Source of the DNA: Sulfurospirillum sp001602955
GTDB lineage: Bacteria > Campylobacterota > Campylobacteria > Campylobacterales > Sulfurospirillaceae
DNA: 64,000 nt
Direction of reading: 5' to 3'
Assembly (NCBI GenBank): GCA_001602955.1
Contig: LVAC01000002.1
Coordinates: forward strand, 347,274 to 411,273
Below the pieces are notes generated by a model. That model did no database searches. It was not told the DNA's origin and saw nothing but the letters and a program-made list of their open reading frames with translations. The translations under genes were made by a program, and so were the position numbers. Positions 51,169-59,120 of the stretch are shown piece by piece. The first letter of the stretch is position 1. Each line of letters starts with the position of its first letter.

Positions 51169-51196
51169 AGGCTATGAAAGCGTCGTTTCATAGCCT
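51169..51196. terminator. 11-bp stem-loop between convergent kinase gene and ttrA
   Basis: AGGCTATGAAA, loop GCGTCG, TTTCATAGCCT fill most of the 40-bp gap between the kinase stop and the ttrA stop. The stem is perfect; no adjacent U-tract is present. It is probably a bidirectional 3' end. Confidence 0.6.
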
Positions 51197-51205
51197 GCGG
51201 TTTGG

Positions 51206-54200
51206 TTAGATTTTTTCGATGCGAACCGGAACGGCTTGGCGTGCGTTGGAACCGACGGCAAAATCGCTTAAGGTCGGCATATTCAAGCGCGTTATATCGC
51301 GTAAGCCTAATTTATTGATATTGACGCCGCTTCTTCTGGCGATGCGTCCTTGTTTGAGCACGCTATCGATCTTAACGTCGATCGCCCCTTCTCCCTCGCG
51401 TCCGCTACCGTGTTCGATGCCGATAGAAAGCGGATGAATTCCTTCTTTGACGCGGCAAATGCCTTCAATCGTTCCGTCAAGCGAGCGGACGCGTACCGCT
51501 TCGCCGTGCGTGATGCCCAATTGTTGCGCCGTTTTTGCGTTCAAATCGATGTAAGACGTGTAACGCGTATCACGCAATGCTTCCAAAGCCGAAGTTGCCG
51601 AAGAGAGCACGTTGGACTTGTAGCTAAAGGCTAGAAACGGGTATTCGGGCGTATTGAATTTTAATTTTTCACCGTTAGCAAGACGCGGTGCATAATAACG
51701 CGGTACGCCGCTGTAAAGCTCTCCCGTTAACGCATGATGCGACGTTCCTACGGTCTGGTTATAAACGGCAATCGCCTTGGTATAAGATTTGGTCATTTTA
51801 TCGCCTTCGTATGCGCTACCTTTATCGGCAAAACGCCCTCCCCGACTCATGACGTAAGCAACCCTTTTCCAATTTTCGCCGCAAATACGTTTGAGCGACA
51901 CGACATACTCTTCCAGTCCTGCCAAAGCAATCTCTTCGTCGCTAATTTCAGGTACGGGTGCGGCTCCGTCCATCGCGATGTTTTCAAAGGCTCTTAAATA
52001 AAAATCTTCGGGACGCTCAAGCGCAAATTTTGCATTGGCTCCGTTGATAGCATTAGCACCGAATCCCGCTAAATTAAGCGATTTTCCCAATTCGATAAGA
52101 AAACTGTCCATCGAAATCGGTTCGCCGTTTTGCAGCTTCGCATTGGGTGAAGCGACGATCGGATAACGTACATGTGAAGTTTTCGTAAGGTGTGCCGCCC
52201 ACGGCGAAACGACGCCCCATGTTTCGTAAAGAACCGAATCGGGCACGATATAATCGGCGTAACGGCTGGTTTCATTGATAAACGGATCGATCGCAATAAA
52301 AAGCGGCACGGCTTTTTTGGGGTCTTTTAAAAGCGGGATCAAATGTTCCGCACCGCTTTGTCCGTACATAAAGTTCGAGCACCATGAGATCAACGCTCCC
52401 ATTTTATACGGATAGGCACTAGCACTGCTATGAATCACTTCCGATTCGATCGCGTTGGTAAAAGGAAACCATGCATCTTTTGCCGGATAGGGATTTTCGC
52501 CTCGGGCAACTTTTTGTTTGTATTCGCTGCTGGTTTCATACGCTTTTCGAGCGCGATCCAAACGCGTACCGAAAGGCTTTTGTTTACCGGCATAGGCCAA
52601 AAGGTTGTAAACGGAACCGTTAAAATCTTTAAATTTACCGCCTCCCGTACTCATACCGCCTTTGTAATTGAGATTGCCCACCAATGCTCCAAGCATCATG
52701 ATTGCATACGTCGTGTAAAATCCGGTCGAATGCATCGTTCCGCCGTGACAATCGACGCCGACGCTACGACCGTAAGAGGTAAATTCACGCGCCAAATGGA
52801 CGATCGTTTGCTCATCGATACCGCTTTCTTGGGCGTAAAACGAGAGCGGATGCTCCAATGCCGCCTCTTTAAGAAGTAAAAAGGCACTTTTAACGCGGTA
52901 TGTTTTCCCCTCAAGGCTCACGTCTCCCTCAAATGCGATATCGGCTTCTAGAACTTCCTCGGCGGATTTGAGTTTGGCATCTTTGGCATCGACGACGTGG
53001 ACGATTCCTTTGGAATCGACGAGAATTTTACCTTGGTTTTCGCCTTCTTGAACGACCAAATGCGACGCATTGGTAAAGCTGTAATCGTGTAAAGCTTTTT
53101 GCGACGTTTCGCTCGGAATCGCCAAGTACGCTTTCAAATAACGCTCTTCTTCGATAATGACGCGCATCATACCCATGACAAACGCCAAGTCTCCGGAAGG
53201 TTTGATCGGTAGCCAACGTGAGCGGTCGCTTGAGGCAATCGAGTCGCTGTTGGTCAAAATCGGCGTGACGACGACATAGCGAAGATTTCCTTCGCTTCGA
53301 CCTTTTGCCAAGAGTTTGGCTTGACGCTTAAACGGATTGCCCGCTTGTGCCGGAGCCGTAGCGATGTTCAGCATAAATTGACAATGTTCGTAATCGGGCT
53401 TCATATGCGGATATGCGTTAAAATCGTCTAAATACGCCGCTTCGCCCGCTCGCATGGAAAGACCGCAGATCGAGGTGTGCCCCATAAAATTGACCGTACC
53501 GAAACTTTGCACGAAGCGATGTACGATAAAGTTTTGACGTCCCTCGTCCGCCGTGCCTAAAACGCACAATTTATTGGCTATCGGACCGTAATCGGGGTTG
53601 TTTTCGTCGATCAAGGTTTTCGTATCGGCAAAGGCTTTGAGCCCGTCAACATAGCCTTCTTGGAAAAGATTACCGCCTTGCGTAATTTCACGAATCAACT
53701 GCTCGATCGAAATCGTTTGCCACTGATTGTCGCCGCGTTTACCGACGCGTTTTAGCGGTGCTGTGACGCGAAAAGGATCATTGAGTTTTTCATAAACCAG
53801 ATTGCCTCTTGCACACGCGGTCGAGCGCATCTCCAAGCCTTTTTCTTTCCACGCGGAGGTTGCTTGAAAGCTTTCGCTTAAAGGAGTTTTGTATGCCAAC
53901 CACGGATCGGAAGAGAGAAGACTGTACGGATTGCCGAAAACACGCTCGACGTGACCCGTTTTACGGTTGATTTTGACGCGAACCGAACAGTGGGTCGTAC
54001 ATCCGTTACAAATGCTCGGTTTCATGCTAAAATCGTTAGAGGGCGTAAAAGAACCTTTGACATGTAAGCCTTCGGTTTGAGGTGCGTTTCCGTAAATAGG
54101 ATCGTTTGCTTTTTCGCCGCGTCTGGAAAGCGTAGCGACATGTTTGAGCGTATCGCTATACCCTCCCAGTGCCGCGCTTCCGGTGACGATGCTGGTTCCG

Positions 54201-54229
54201 ATTAAAAATTTTCTGCGTGAACTTTCCAT
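51206..54229 (-). CDS. ttrA: Tetrathionate reductase catalytic subunit TtrA (molybdopterin)
   Basis: 1007 residues, close to the ~1020 of Salmonella TtrA. A Tat signal (SSRRKFLIG) is followed by the [4Fe-4S] cysteines CNGCTTHC plus the later STACARG. The Mo/W ligand Cys lies in GHTSICGLSMRAGE. Long stretches follow the TtrA pattern: TAPLKRVGKRG, YVVVTPILTNSD, PLFIAIDPFINET, RYADYIVPDS, SRGGRFADKG and the C-terminal VPVRIEKI. It reduces tetrathionate or a related sulfur compound in the periplasm with electrons from TtrB. Other substrates in this subfamily (arsenate, selenate, polysulfide) cannot be excluded from sequence alone. Confidence 0.88.
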   Translation of the reverse strand: MESSRRKFLIGTSIVTGSAALGGYSDTLKHVATLSRRGEKANDPIYGNAPQTEGLHVKGSFTPSNDFSMKPSICNGCTTHCSVRVKINRKTGHVERVFGNPYSLLSSDPWLAYKTPLSESFQATSAWKEKGLEMRSTACARGNLVYEKLNDPFRVTAPLKRVGKRGDNQWQTISIEQLIREITQGGNLFQEGYVDGLKAFADTKTLIDENNPDYGPIANKLCVLGTADEGRQNFIVHRFVQSFGTVNFMGHTSICGLSMRAGEAAYLDDFNAYPHMKPDYEHCQFMLNIATAPAQAGNPFKRQAKLLAKGRSEGNLRYVVVTPILTNSDSIASSDRSRWLPIKPSGDLAFVMGMMRVIIEEERYLKAYLAIPSETSQKALHDYSFTNASHLVVQEGENQGKILVDSKGIVHVVDAKDAKLKSAEEVLEADIAFEGDVSLEGKTYRVKSAFLLLKEAALEHPLSFYAQESGIDEQTIVHLAREFTSYGRSVGVDCHGGTMHSTGFYTTYAIMMLGALVGNLNYKGGMSTGGGKFKDFNGSVYNLLAYAGKQKPFGTRLDRARKAYETSSEYKQKVARGENPYPAKDAWFPFTNAIESEVIHSSASAYPYKMGALISWCSNFMYGQSGAEHLIPLLKDPKKAVPLFIAIDPFINETSRYADYIVPDSVLYETWGVVSPWAAHLTKTSHVRYPIVASPNAKLQNGEPISMDSFLIELGKSLNLAGFGANAINGANAKFALERPEDFYLRAFENIAMDGAAPVPEISDEEIALAGLEEYVVSLKRICGENWKRVAYVMSRGGRFADKGSAYEGDKMTKSYTKAIAVYNQTVGTSHHALTGELYSGVPRYYAPRLANGEKLKFNTPEYPFLAFSYKSNVLSSATSALEALRDTRYTSYIDLNAKTAQQLGITHGEAVRVRSLDGTIEGICRVKEGIHPLSIGIEHGSGREGEGAIDVKIDSVLKQGRIARRSGVNINKLGLRDITRLNMPTLSDFAVGSNARQAVPVRIEKI

Positions 54230-54231
54230 AA

Positions 54232-55356
54232 TTATTGCTCCTTCGTATAATAATTCGCCATCTCTTTATCCCAAGGAAAAAGTGCCATAATCGCGGCAAT
54301 TAAAGCGATGAGCAAACTCCAGTTGGACACCACGGAAAGAATGCTATCGAATCCTAAGACATGAGGATGGTATTCCAATAAAAAAGGCGTCGTTTTTCCG
54401 ATGCTTTGACCGCCGATAACGGTGTTCCATCTAAAAATCCATACGCCGATTGCCGAGAGAACGCCCGCAAAAAGGACCCATTTAAGCGAGCGAGAGAAAA
54501 AGCGAATAAAACCGATTGCCATCGGAACAAAAAGACAAATAACGTAATCGACGATAAGGACTTCCCAAAAATTTTCGCCGAAAAAGAGTTTGAGGGCATA
54601 TTTTTCTTCGTTATTGAACGTAATCGCAAAGGTCAGCCAAAAGAAGCGAATGACCAAATCGATGACAATAAACCATGCAAGCAATCGTGCCAAGCGTTGC
54701 ATCATCGCATAATCGATACGTTTAAAATCGGTAAAAAATTTCTGAAAAATCGGTAGCAAAATAATGAGCAAGCCCGTACCCGAAACCATTGCGGAAGCTA
54801 AAAACAAAATAGGCATAATCGGCGTATGAAATAAAGGAATCGCGTGAACCGCACCTAAAATATAACCGGTGTATCCGTGTACGCTTAGTGCCAAAGGAAT
54901 ACCGATCGCTCCAAGTAAAACGCCTAAACGATGGTCTTTTTCTTCTTGTTCTTTCGTGTAGGCGACCCCTTTTTTCATCGTAAAATAAGGTCTATACAAG
55001 ACGATTGCTTCGGCTAAAATTAAAAGCGGATACGCCATCAGCAACAAAACGCCCCATTTCATCGGAGAGGTCGGGAAGTTTTCCCATCCGTAAAAAAAGA
55101 AGTTGATAATGCGGCCGGGTTGACGTAAATCGTCGATAAGATTCATCGGTGCGGCAACGAGTAAAACAAAGGCCAAAAGCAGCGAGAAACCGGCAATAGG
55201 CTTATACTCTTTCATACCGAAAACATGCGCAAAACTTGAAATGATAAACGCCGCGGCGGAACTTCCGGTAAACCAAAAATAGTTCGGAATGTCGATACCC
55301 CAAGGTCGATCGGGCGTAATCGAGCTAATCGTATGCAATAGTGATCCAAAATCCAT
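54232..55356 (-). CDS. ttrC: NrfD/PsrC-type quinol-oxidising membrane subunit TtrC
   Basis: 374 residues from the ATG at 55356 with GGAG seven bases upstream. About nine hydrophobic segments and NrfD-family landmarks are present (PNYFWFTGSSAAAFIISS near the N-terminus, LSVHGYTGYILGA in the middle). It takes electrons from menaquinol and passes them to TtrB. It is somewhat longer than Salmonella TtrC (~340). The gene lies between ttrB and ttrA with one- and two-base gaps. Confidence 0.88.
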   Translation of the reverse strand: MDFGSLLHTISSITPDRPWGIDIPNYFWFTGSSAAAFIISSFAHVFGMKEYKPIAGFSLLLAFVLLVAAPMNLIDDLRQPGRIINFFFYGWENFPTSPMKWGVLLLMAYPLLILAEAIVLYRPYFTMKKGVAYTKEQEEKDHRLGVLLGAIGIPLALSVHGYTGYILGAVHAIPLFHTPIMPILFLASAMVSGTGLLIILLPIFQKFFTDFKRIDYAMMQRLARLLAWFIVIDLVIRFFWLTFAITFNNEEKYALKLFFGENFWEVLIVDYVICLFVPMAIGFIRFFSRSLKWVLFAGVLSAIGVWIFRWNTVIGGQSIGKTTPFLLEYHPHVLGFDSILSVVSNWSLLIALIAAIMALFPWDKEMANYYTKEQ

Positions 55357-55357
55357 G

Positions 55358-56146
55358 TTATTCTCCTTTACTTGACCATTCTTTGTGCAAAGCACCCTCG
55401 CGTTTGCGTACCGCGTCGTCCAAAATTCCGTTTGAATACGGTAATGATTGGATTTCGCCGCTCAACGCAATGTAAAATACGCGCGGTTTCGTTCCGGAAG
55501 CAGGTTTTAAAACGGTGGCCGGAAACGTTGCAAGCAAGCGTGAGACGTGCGAAGAAGGATCGTTCAGATCACCGAAAACCCGTGCTCCGCCGACACAACT
55601 TTCCACGCATGCCGGAAGCAATCCGTGATCGACGCGATGCGCACAAAGCGTGCACTTGTCGGCAACGTTGGAGATCGGATTGAAATAACGTTTATCGTAA
55701 GGACAGGCATTGATGCAGTATCCGCATCCCCAACAAATCTCGTTATCCACGACGACGATACCGTCTTTGCGGGCAAACGTCGCTCCGGTCGGGCAGACGC
55801 TTACGCACGAAGGCTCGGCACAATGGTTGCAAAGTTGCGGTAAAAACGCTTTCCTGACGCTTGGGTAACTTCCGAGTTCGTATTCGGGAACGTAGGTTCT
55901 AAATTTCTCTTTGGGGACTTTATTTTCACTTTTACACGCACTCGTGCAGGCTTGGCATCCGATGCATTTGCGAAGATCGATAACCATACCGAAGCGTTTA
56001 CCCTCTTGCCCGACGTAACGGGCGTCTTTGGCGTCGCGACCGGGATTGGTAAGGCTTAATGCGTGTGCATGCGTTGATGCTAGCGTACTAACGCCGATCA
56101 AGCCCGTCGCTTTTTTGACGAACTCCCTTCTGCTCTTACTTGGCAT
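55358..56146 (-). CDS. ttrB: Four-cluster ferredoxin subunit TtrB
   Basis: 262 residues from the ATG at 56146 with GGAG seven bases upstream. A Tat signal (SRREFVKKATG) precedes four [4Fe-4S] cysteine groups: CIGCQACTSAC, CNHCAEPSCVSVCPTG, CWGCGYCINACPYDKR and CTLC...CVESC. The LPACVESCVGGARVFGDLND region closely follows Salmonella TtrB. It carries electrons between TtrC and TtrA on the periplasmic side. It is the first gene of ttrBCA, about 80 bp after the sensor kinase gene on the same strand. Confidence 0.92.
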   Translation of the reverse strand: MPSKSRREFVKKATGLIGVSTLASTHAHALSLTNPGRDAKDARYVGQEGKRFGMVIDLRKCIGCQACTSACKSENKVPKEKFRTYVPEYELGSYPSVRKAFLPQLCNHCAEPSCVSVCPTGATFARKDGIVVVDNEICWGCGYCINACPYDKRYFNPISNVADKCTLCAHRVDHGLLPACVESCVGGARVFGDLNDPSSHVSRLLATFPATVLKPASGTKPRVFYIALSGEIQSLPYSNGILDDAVRKREGALHKEWSSKGE

Positions 56147-56225
56147 AAAAACTCCTTTTGACAATTTCCAAAAGGTATGATAACGAGCAGTCGAGAGAAA
56201 CTAGGGAGAAACGAAAAGCGAGGGA

Positions 56226-57887
56226 TTAGAGAATGATTTCGAAGCAGGCTCCCTGATCGGTATTGAAGGCTTTGAGGCTTCCTTGAGCGTGTTGTTCGAT
56301 AATGGTTTTACTCATGTAAAGACCGATGCCCGTACCGCTTTTGGCATGTTTGGTACTAACGTAAGGCTCGAAAATGCGCTCAATCGGTTCCATTTCGATT
56401 CCGCCGCCGTTATCGACGATGCGAATACAAATGCGACCGTCGATGCGTTGAAGCGTAATGCTAATATGCGGATCGTCGATCGCACGTTCGAGTAAAATGT
56501 CTTTGGCGTTACCGATAATATTTAAAATGACCTGTGCAAATTGACTTGGACATCCTTTGATCTCTAGGCGCTCTTGAGCTTCGAAAGTCAAGCGGATATG
56601 GTGGTTTTTGAGTGCCGAATCGATCAGATCGATAGCCTTTTGAATCGTGTCGTTGATGACGTAATCTTTTTTTTGGTTGTCGCTCATAAAAAAATTGCGA
56701 AAATCGTCAATGGTTTTTGACATGTAAGCGATTAGCTTCTCCGAACGCGCGATACGCTCTTCGAAAATATCGCGGCTTAGTTTATTTCTCTCCCATAAAA
56801 GTTGAAGGTTCATCAGCGTTGCCCCCAGTTCGCTTAAAGGCTGACGCCACTGATGGGCAATATTGCCGATCATTTCTCCCATACTCGCCAAGCGGCTTTG
56901 GTGCATTAACAGTTGTTCGTGATGCAAACGTTGTTCGATCTCTTGGTTAACGCGATCTTCAAGCGTGTGATTGAGGTGGCGCAAGCCCGCTTCGCTCTCT
57001 TCAAGCCGTTTGATTAAAACGTCAAATCCATAGTTTAAAATAACAAGCAATACGCCGATCATCGCAAGCGTAAGGAAAAACGCTTCATAGACGGCATCCA
57101 AAAGCTTTTGTTGCTGATCGCTAATATCTTGAAAGAAGAGAAGTTGCGCCAGATGATCGCCGATGAGCCCTTCGAGTTGAATGACGTGCGTGATGTACGT
57201 GCGGGTACGATTTTGTGAAATCGCCCCGTCTTGGAGGCTGATAGAGCGCAAATCGTTCTCTTTGGGCTCAAACGTTTCGCCTTTAAACAAAATATAGCCC
57301 TTAAGACCCGAAAACTCCTCGACTTCGTTTAAAAAATACTCCGGCGCAATCGCAAATTCCAACATTCCGACTAAAGCTTTGTCGACGTAAACCGGCACGA
57401 TAATATGATACGCCGCATAATGTTTGGAGAAGAAAAATCCAAATTGAGGTTCGTTTGGAACGGCTCTTTTTTCGTCGATTTCACTTTGCTTAGGGTCTTT
57501 TCCGAGGTGTGCGATAAGATGGCGGTTTTCGTCGTAAAAACGGATACCGAGCAAAAACGGATTTTCCTGTTTTAAGACTTTCCATCGAAAACTTGAAAGC
57601 CCCGTGAGCTGTTCGACGTTTTTATGCACCAATGCGTCTTTAATGCCGTAAGAGTCGAGATTGGCATAGGCGCGATTGAGGTAAAACGTCGCGGTGCGCT
57701 CTAGTGTCGTTTGGTAGAGACTATGAATCTGTAACGCATAATCTTTGCGTGATTTTTCGATCGACTCTTTGACGTCGAGGTATCGCATCCATCCGAAAAT
57801 CATTGCCATTGCCGCAAAAAGCAATAATACGAAGATCATCGTTTTGGTTTTCGTAGAAGGCGAGAGGCGTTTTTTAGCGTACGGCAA
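56226..57887 (-). CDS. Sensor histidine kinase, candidate regulator of ttrBCA
   Basis: 553 residues from a TTG at 57887 (GGA seven bases upstream), overlapping the regulator gene by 14 bp. An ATG at 57839 would shorten it by 16 residues, still ahead of the first helix. The order is helix ~17-34, a periplasmic cache-like sensor ~40-262, helix ~267-286, a coiled coil, His345 in IAHQWRQPL, and an ATPase domain (NIIGNAKDILLE, DNGGGIE, GTGIGLYMSKTII). It differs from Salmonella TtrS, which has a phosphonate-binding-type sensor. The ttr link rests on position. Confidence 0.9.
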   Translation of the reverse strand: MPYAKKRLSPSTKTKTMIFVLLLFAAMAMIFGWMRYLDVKESIEKSRKDYALQIHSLYQTTLERTATFYLNRAYANLDSYGIKDALVHKNVEQLTGLSSFRWKVLKQENPFLLGIRFYDENRHLIAHLGKDPKQSEIDEKRAVPNEPQFGFFFSKHYAAYHIIVPVYVDKALVGMLEFAIAPEYFLNEVEEFSGLKGYILFKGETFEPKENDLRSISLQDGAISQNRTRTYITHVIQLEGLIGDHLAQLLFFQDISDQQQKLLDAVYEAFFLTLAMIGVLLVILNYGFDVLIKRLEESEAGLRHLNHTLEDRVNQEIEQRLHHEQLLMHQSRLASMGEMIGNIAHQWRQPLSELGATLMNLQLLWERNKLSRDIFEERIARSEKLIAYMSKTIDDFRNFFMSDNQKKDYVINDTIQKAIDLIDSALKNHHIRLTFEAQERLEIKGCPSQFAQVILNIIGNAKDILLERAIDDPHISITLQRIDGRICIRIVDNGGGIEMEPIERIFEPYVSTKHAKSGTGIGLYMSKTIIEQHAQGSLKAFNTDQGACFEIIL

Positions 57888-58566
57888 GTTTGTATCCGAT
57901 ACCGAAAATATTTTCGATCAAATCGTTCGGAAGTTTTTTACGCAGTTCTTTTACCAGTGCTTTTAAAGCCTCTTTATTACCGCCATCACCCGCCCAAACC
58001 GCCTCTTCCAACATGTCATAAGAGAGAACGCGATTTTTTTGGCGCAAAAGGTATTCAAATAAAAGACGCTCTTTTTTCGTCAGTACGCTAGGCGTTTCGT
58101 TGACGTAAAGCGTACACGATTCGGGATTGTAAAAGACGCTTTCGTTGACTTTAATGACGTTACCCTCTCCCCATTCGTACATCCAATGCGCGCATGTTTT
58201 AAGTGCGTTTAAAAAGCTCTCTTTGGAAAAGGGTTTGAGAAGGTATGTGCAAATATTGAGTTCGATCGCTTCTAAAAAATAGCGTTGTTCGGCATACGCG
58301 CTCATAATAATCACGGGAACGCGTTTATGGGATTCGCGAATCCTCCTTAGCAGTTCCAATCCGTTGCATTTAGGCATACAAATATCCAAAAGCAGTACGT
58401 CGGGACGGTGTTCGTAAAAAAGCTCTTCGGCTTCTTCACCGTTGGACGCTTGAATCACGCGCTTGAAGAAAAGTTCCAAAGTTTGTGCGACGCTATGGCG
58501 TAAGCTCTCTTCGTCTTCGGCGTAAAGGATTGTTAAATGTTCGAATAAGCCGAGCGTATCGTACAT
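57874..58566 (-). CDS. OmpR-type response regulator, candidate regulator of ttrBCA
   Basis: 230 residues from the ATG at 58566, four bases after the slyD stop; a longer upstream frame lies inside slyD and is not used. The receiver Asp lies in VLLLDICMPKCNG and the switch Lys in YLLKPF. The winged-helix domain (SVLTKKERLLFEYLL, FGIGYKLAVR) binds DNA. No clear ribosome site precedes it, so translation may be coupled to slyD. It partners the kinase that follows. Confidence 0.9.
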   Translation of the reverse strand: MYDTLGLFEHLTILYAEDEESLRHSVAQTLELFFKRVIQASNGEEAEELFYEHRPDVLLLDICMPKCNGLELLRRIRESHKRVPVIIMSAYAEQRYFLEAIELNICTYLLKPFSKESFLNALKTCAHWMYEWGEGNVIKVNESVFYNPESCTLYVNETPSVLTKKERLLFEYLLRQKNRVLSYDMLEEAVWAGDGGNKEALKALVKELRKKLPNDLIENIFGIGYKLAVR

Positions 58567-58570
58567 GGTT

Positions 58571-59062
58571 TTATAAAACGGAGCGTTCGACGTCGATCGA
58601 ATGGAAGCGCTTCTCGATCTCTTCGGGTAAGGCTTCGCGAATACCGATAACGGTGGCGTCAAAGACGACCGTTACGCCTGATAGCGGATGATTGGCATCT
58701 AAGACGACCTGATCGTCTCGAATCTCGCTGACCGTATAGACCATCATAATCTCTTCGTCGTCGTCCTCGCTGAAAACCATTTCAACTTGCTCTCCGATTT
58801 GTAAATCGTCTTCAAATTGTGAACGATCTTCTACTAAAACCAATTCGCCTTTATACTCTCCAAACGCCTCTTCGGGAAGCAGTTGTATATGCACGCTCTC
58901 TCCAATGCGTTTTCCCTCTAACGCCTGCTCGATTTTTACGAAAACTTCGTCATATCCGCCGTGCAGATACACCAAAGGAGTCGCTCCGCTATCGAGAAGT
59001 TCGTGTTGGGTGTTAAATAAAGTATAATCAAGCGTCACAACGCAATTTTTATGAACAGTCAA
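58571..59062 (-). CDS. slyD: SlyD-type FKBP peptidyl-prolyl isomerase
   Basis: 163 residues. The FKBP halves LVYLHGGYDEVFVKIEQALE and NHPLSGVTVVFDATVIGIRE flank an insert-in-flap domain (~65-120), the architecture of SlyD. The long metal-binding His/Cys tail of E. coli SlyD is absent, so a role in nickel delivery to hydrogenase is less likely. It acts as a cytosolic folding helper. Confidence 0.9.
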   Translation of the reverse strand: MTVHKNCVVTLDYTLFNTQHELLDSGATPLVYLHGGYDEVFVKIEQALEGKRIGESVHIQLLPEEAFGEYKGELVLVEDRSQFEDDLQIGEQVEMVFSEDDDEEIMMVYTVSEIRDDQVVLDANHPLSGVTVVFDATVIGIREALPEEIEKRFHSIDVERSVL

Positions 59063-59080
59063 ATCAATCCTTACATGTAA

Positions 59081-59110
59081 GAAAAATGAGCCGTCTTTTC
59101 AAAGACGGCT
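59081..59110 (-). terminator. Intrinsic terminator of acnB
   Basis: On the minus strand AGCCGTCTTT, a two-base gap and AAAGACGGCT form a perfect 10-bp stem just after the acnB stop. They are followed by CATTTTTC as the U-tract. Confidence 0.85.
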
Positions 59111-59120
59111 TGGTGTTATT

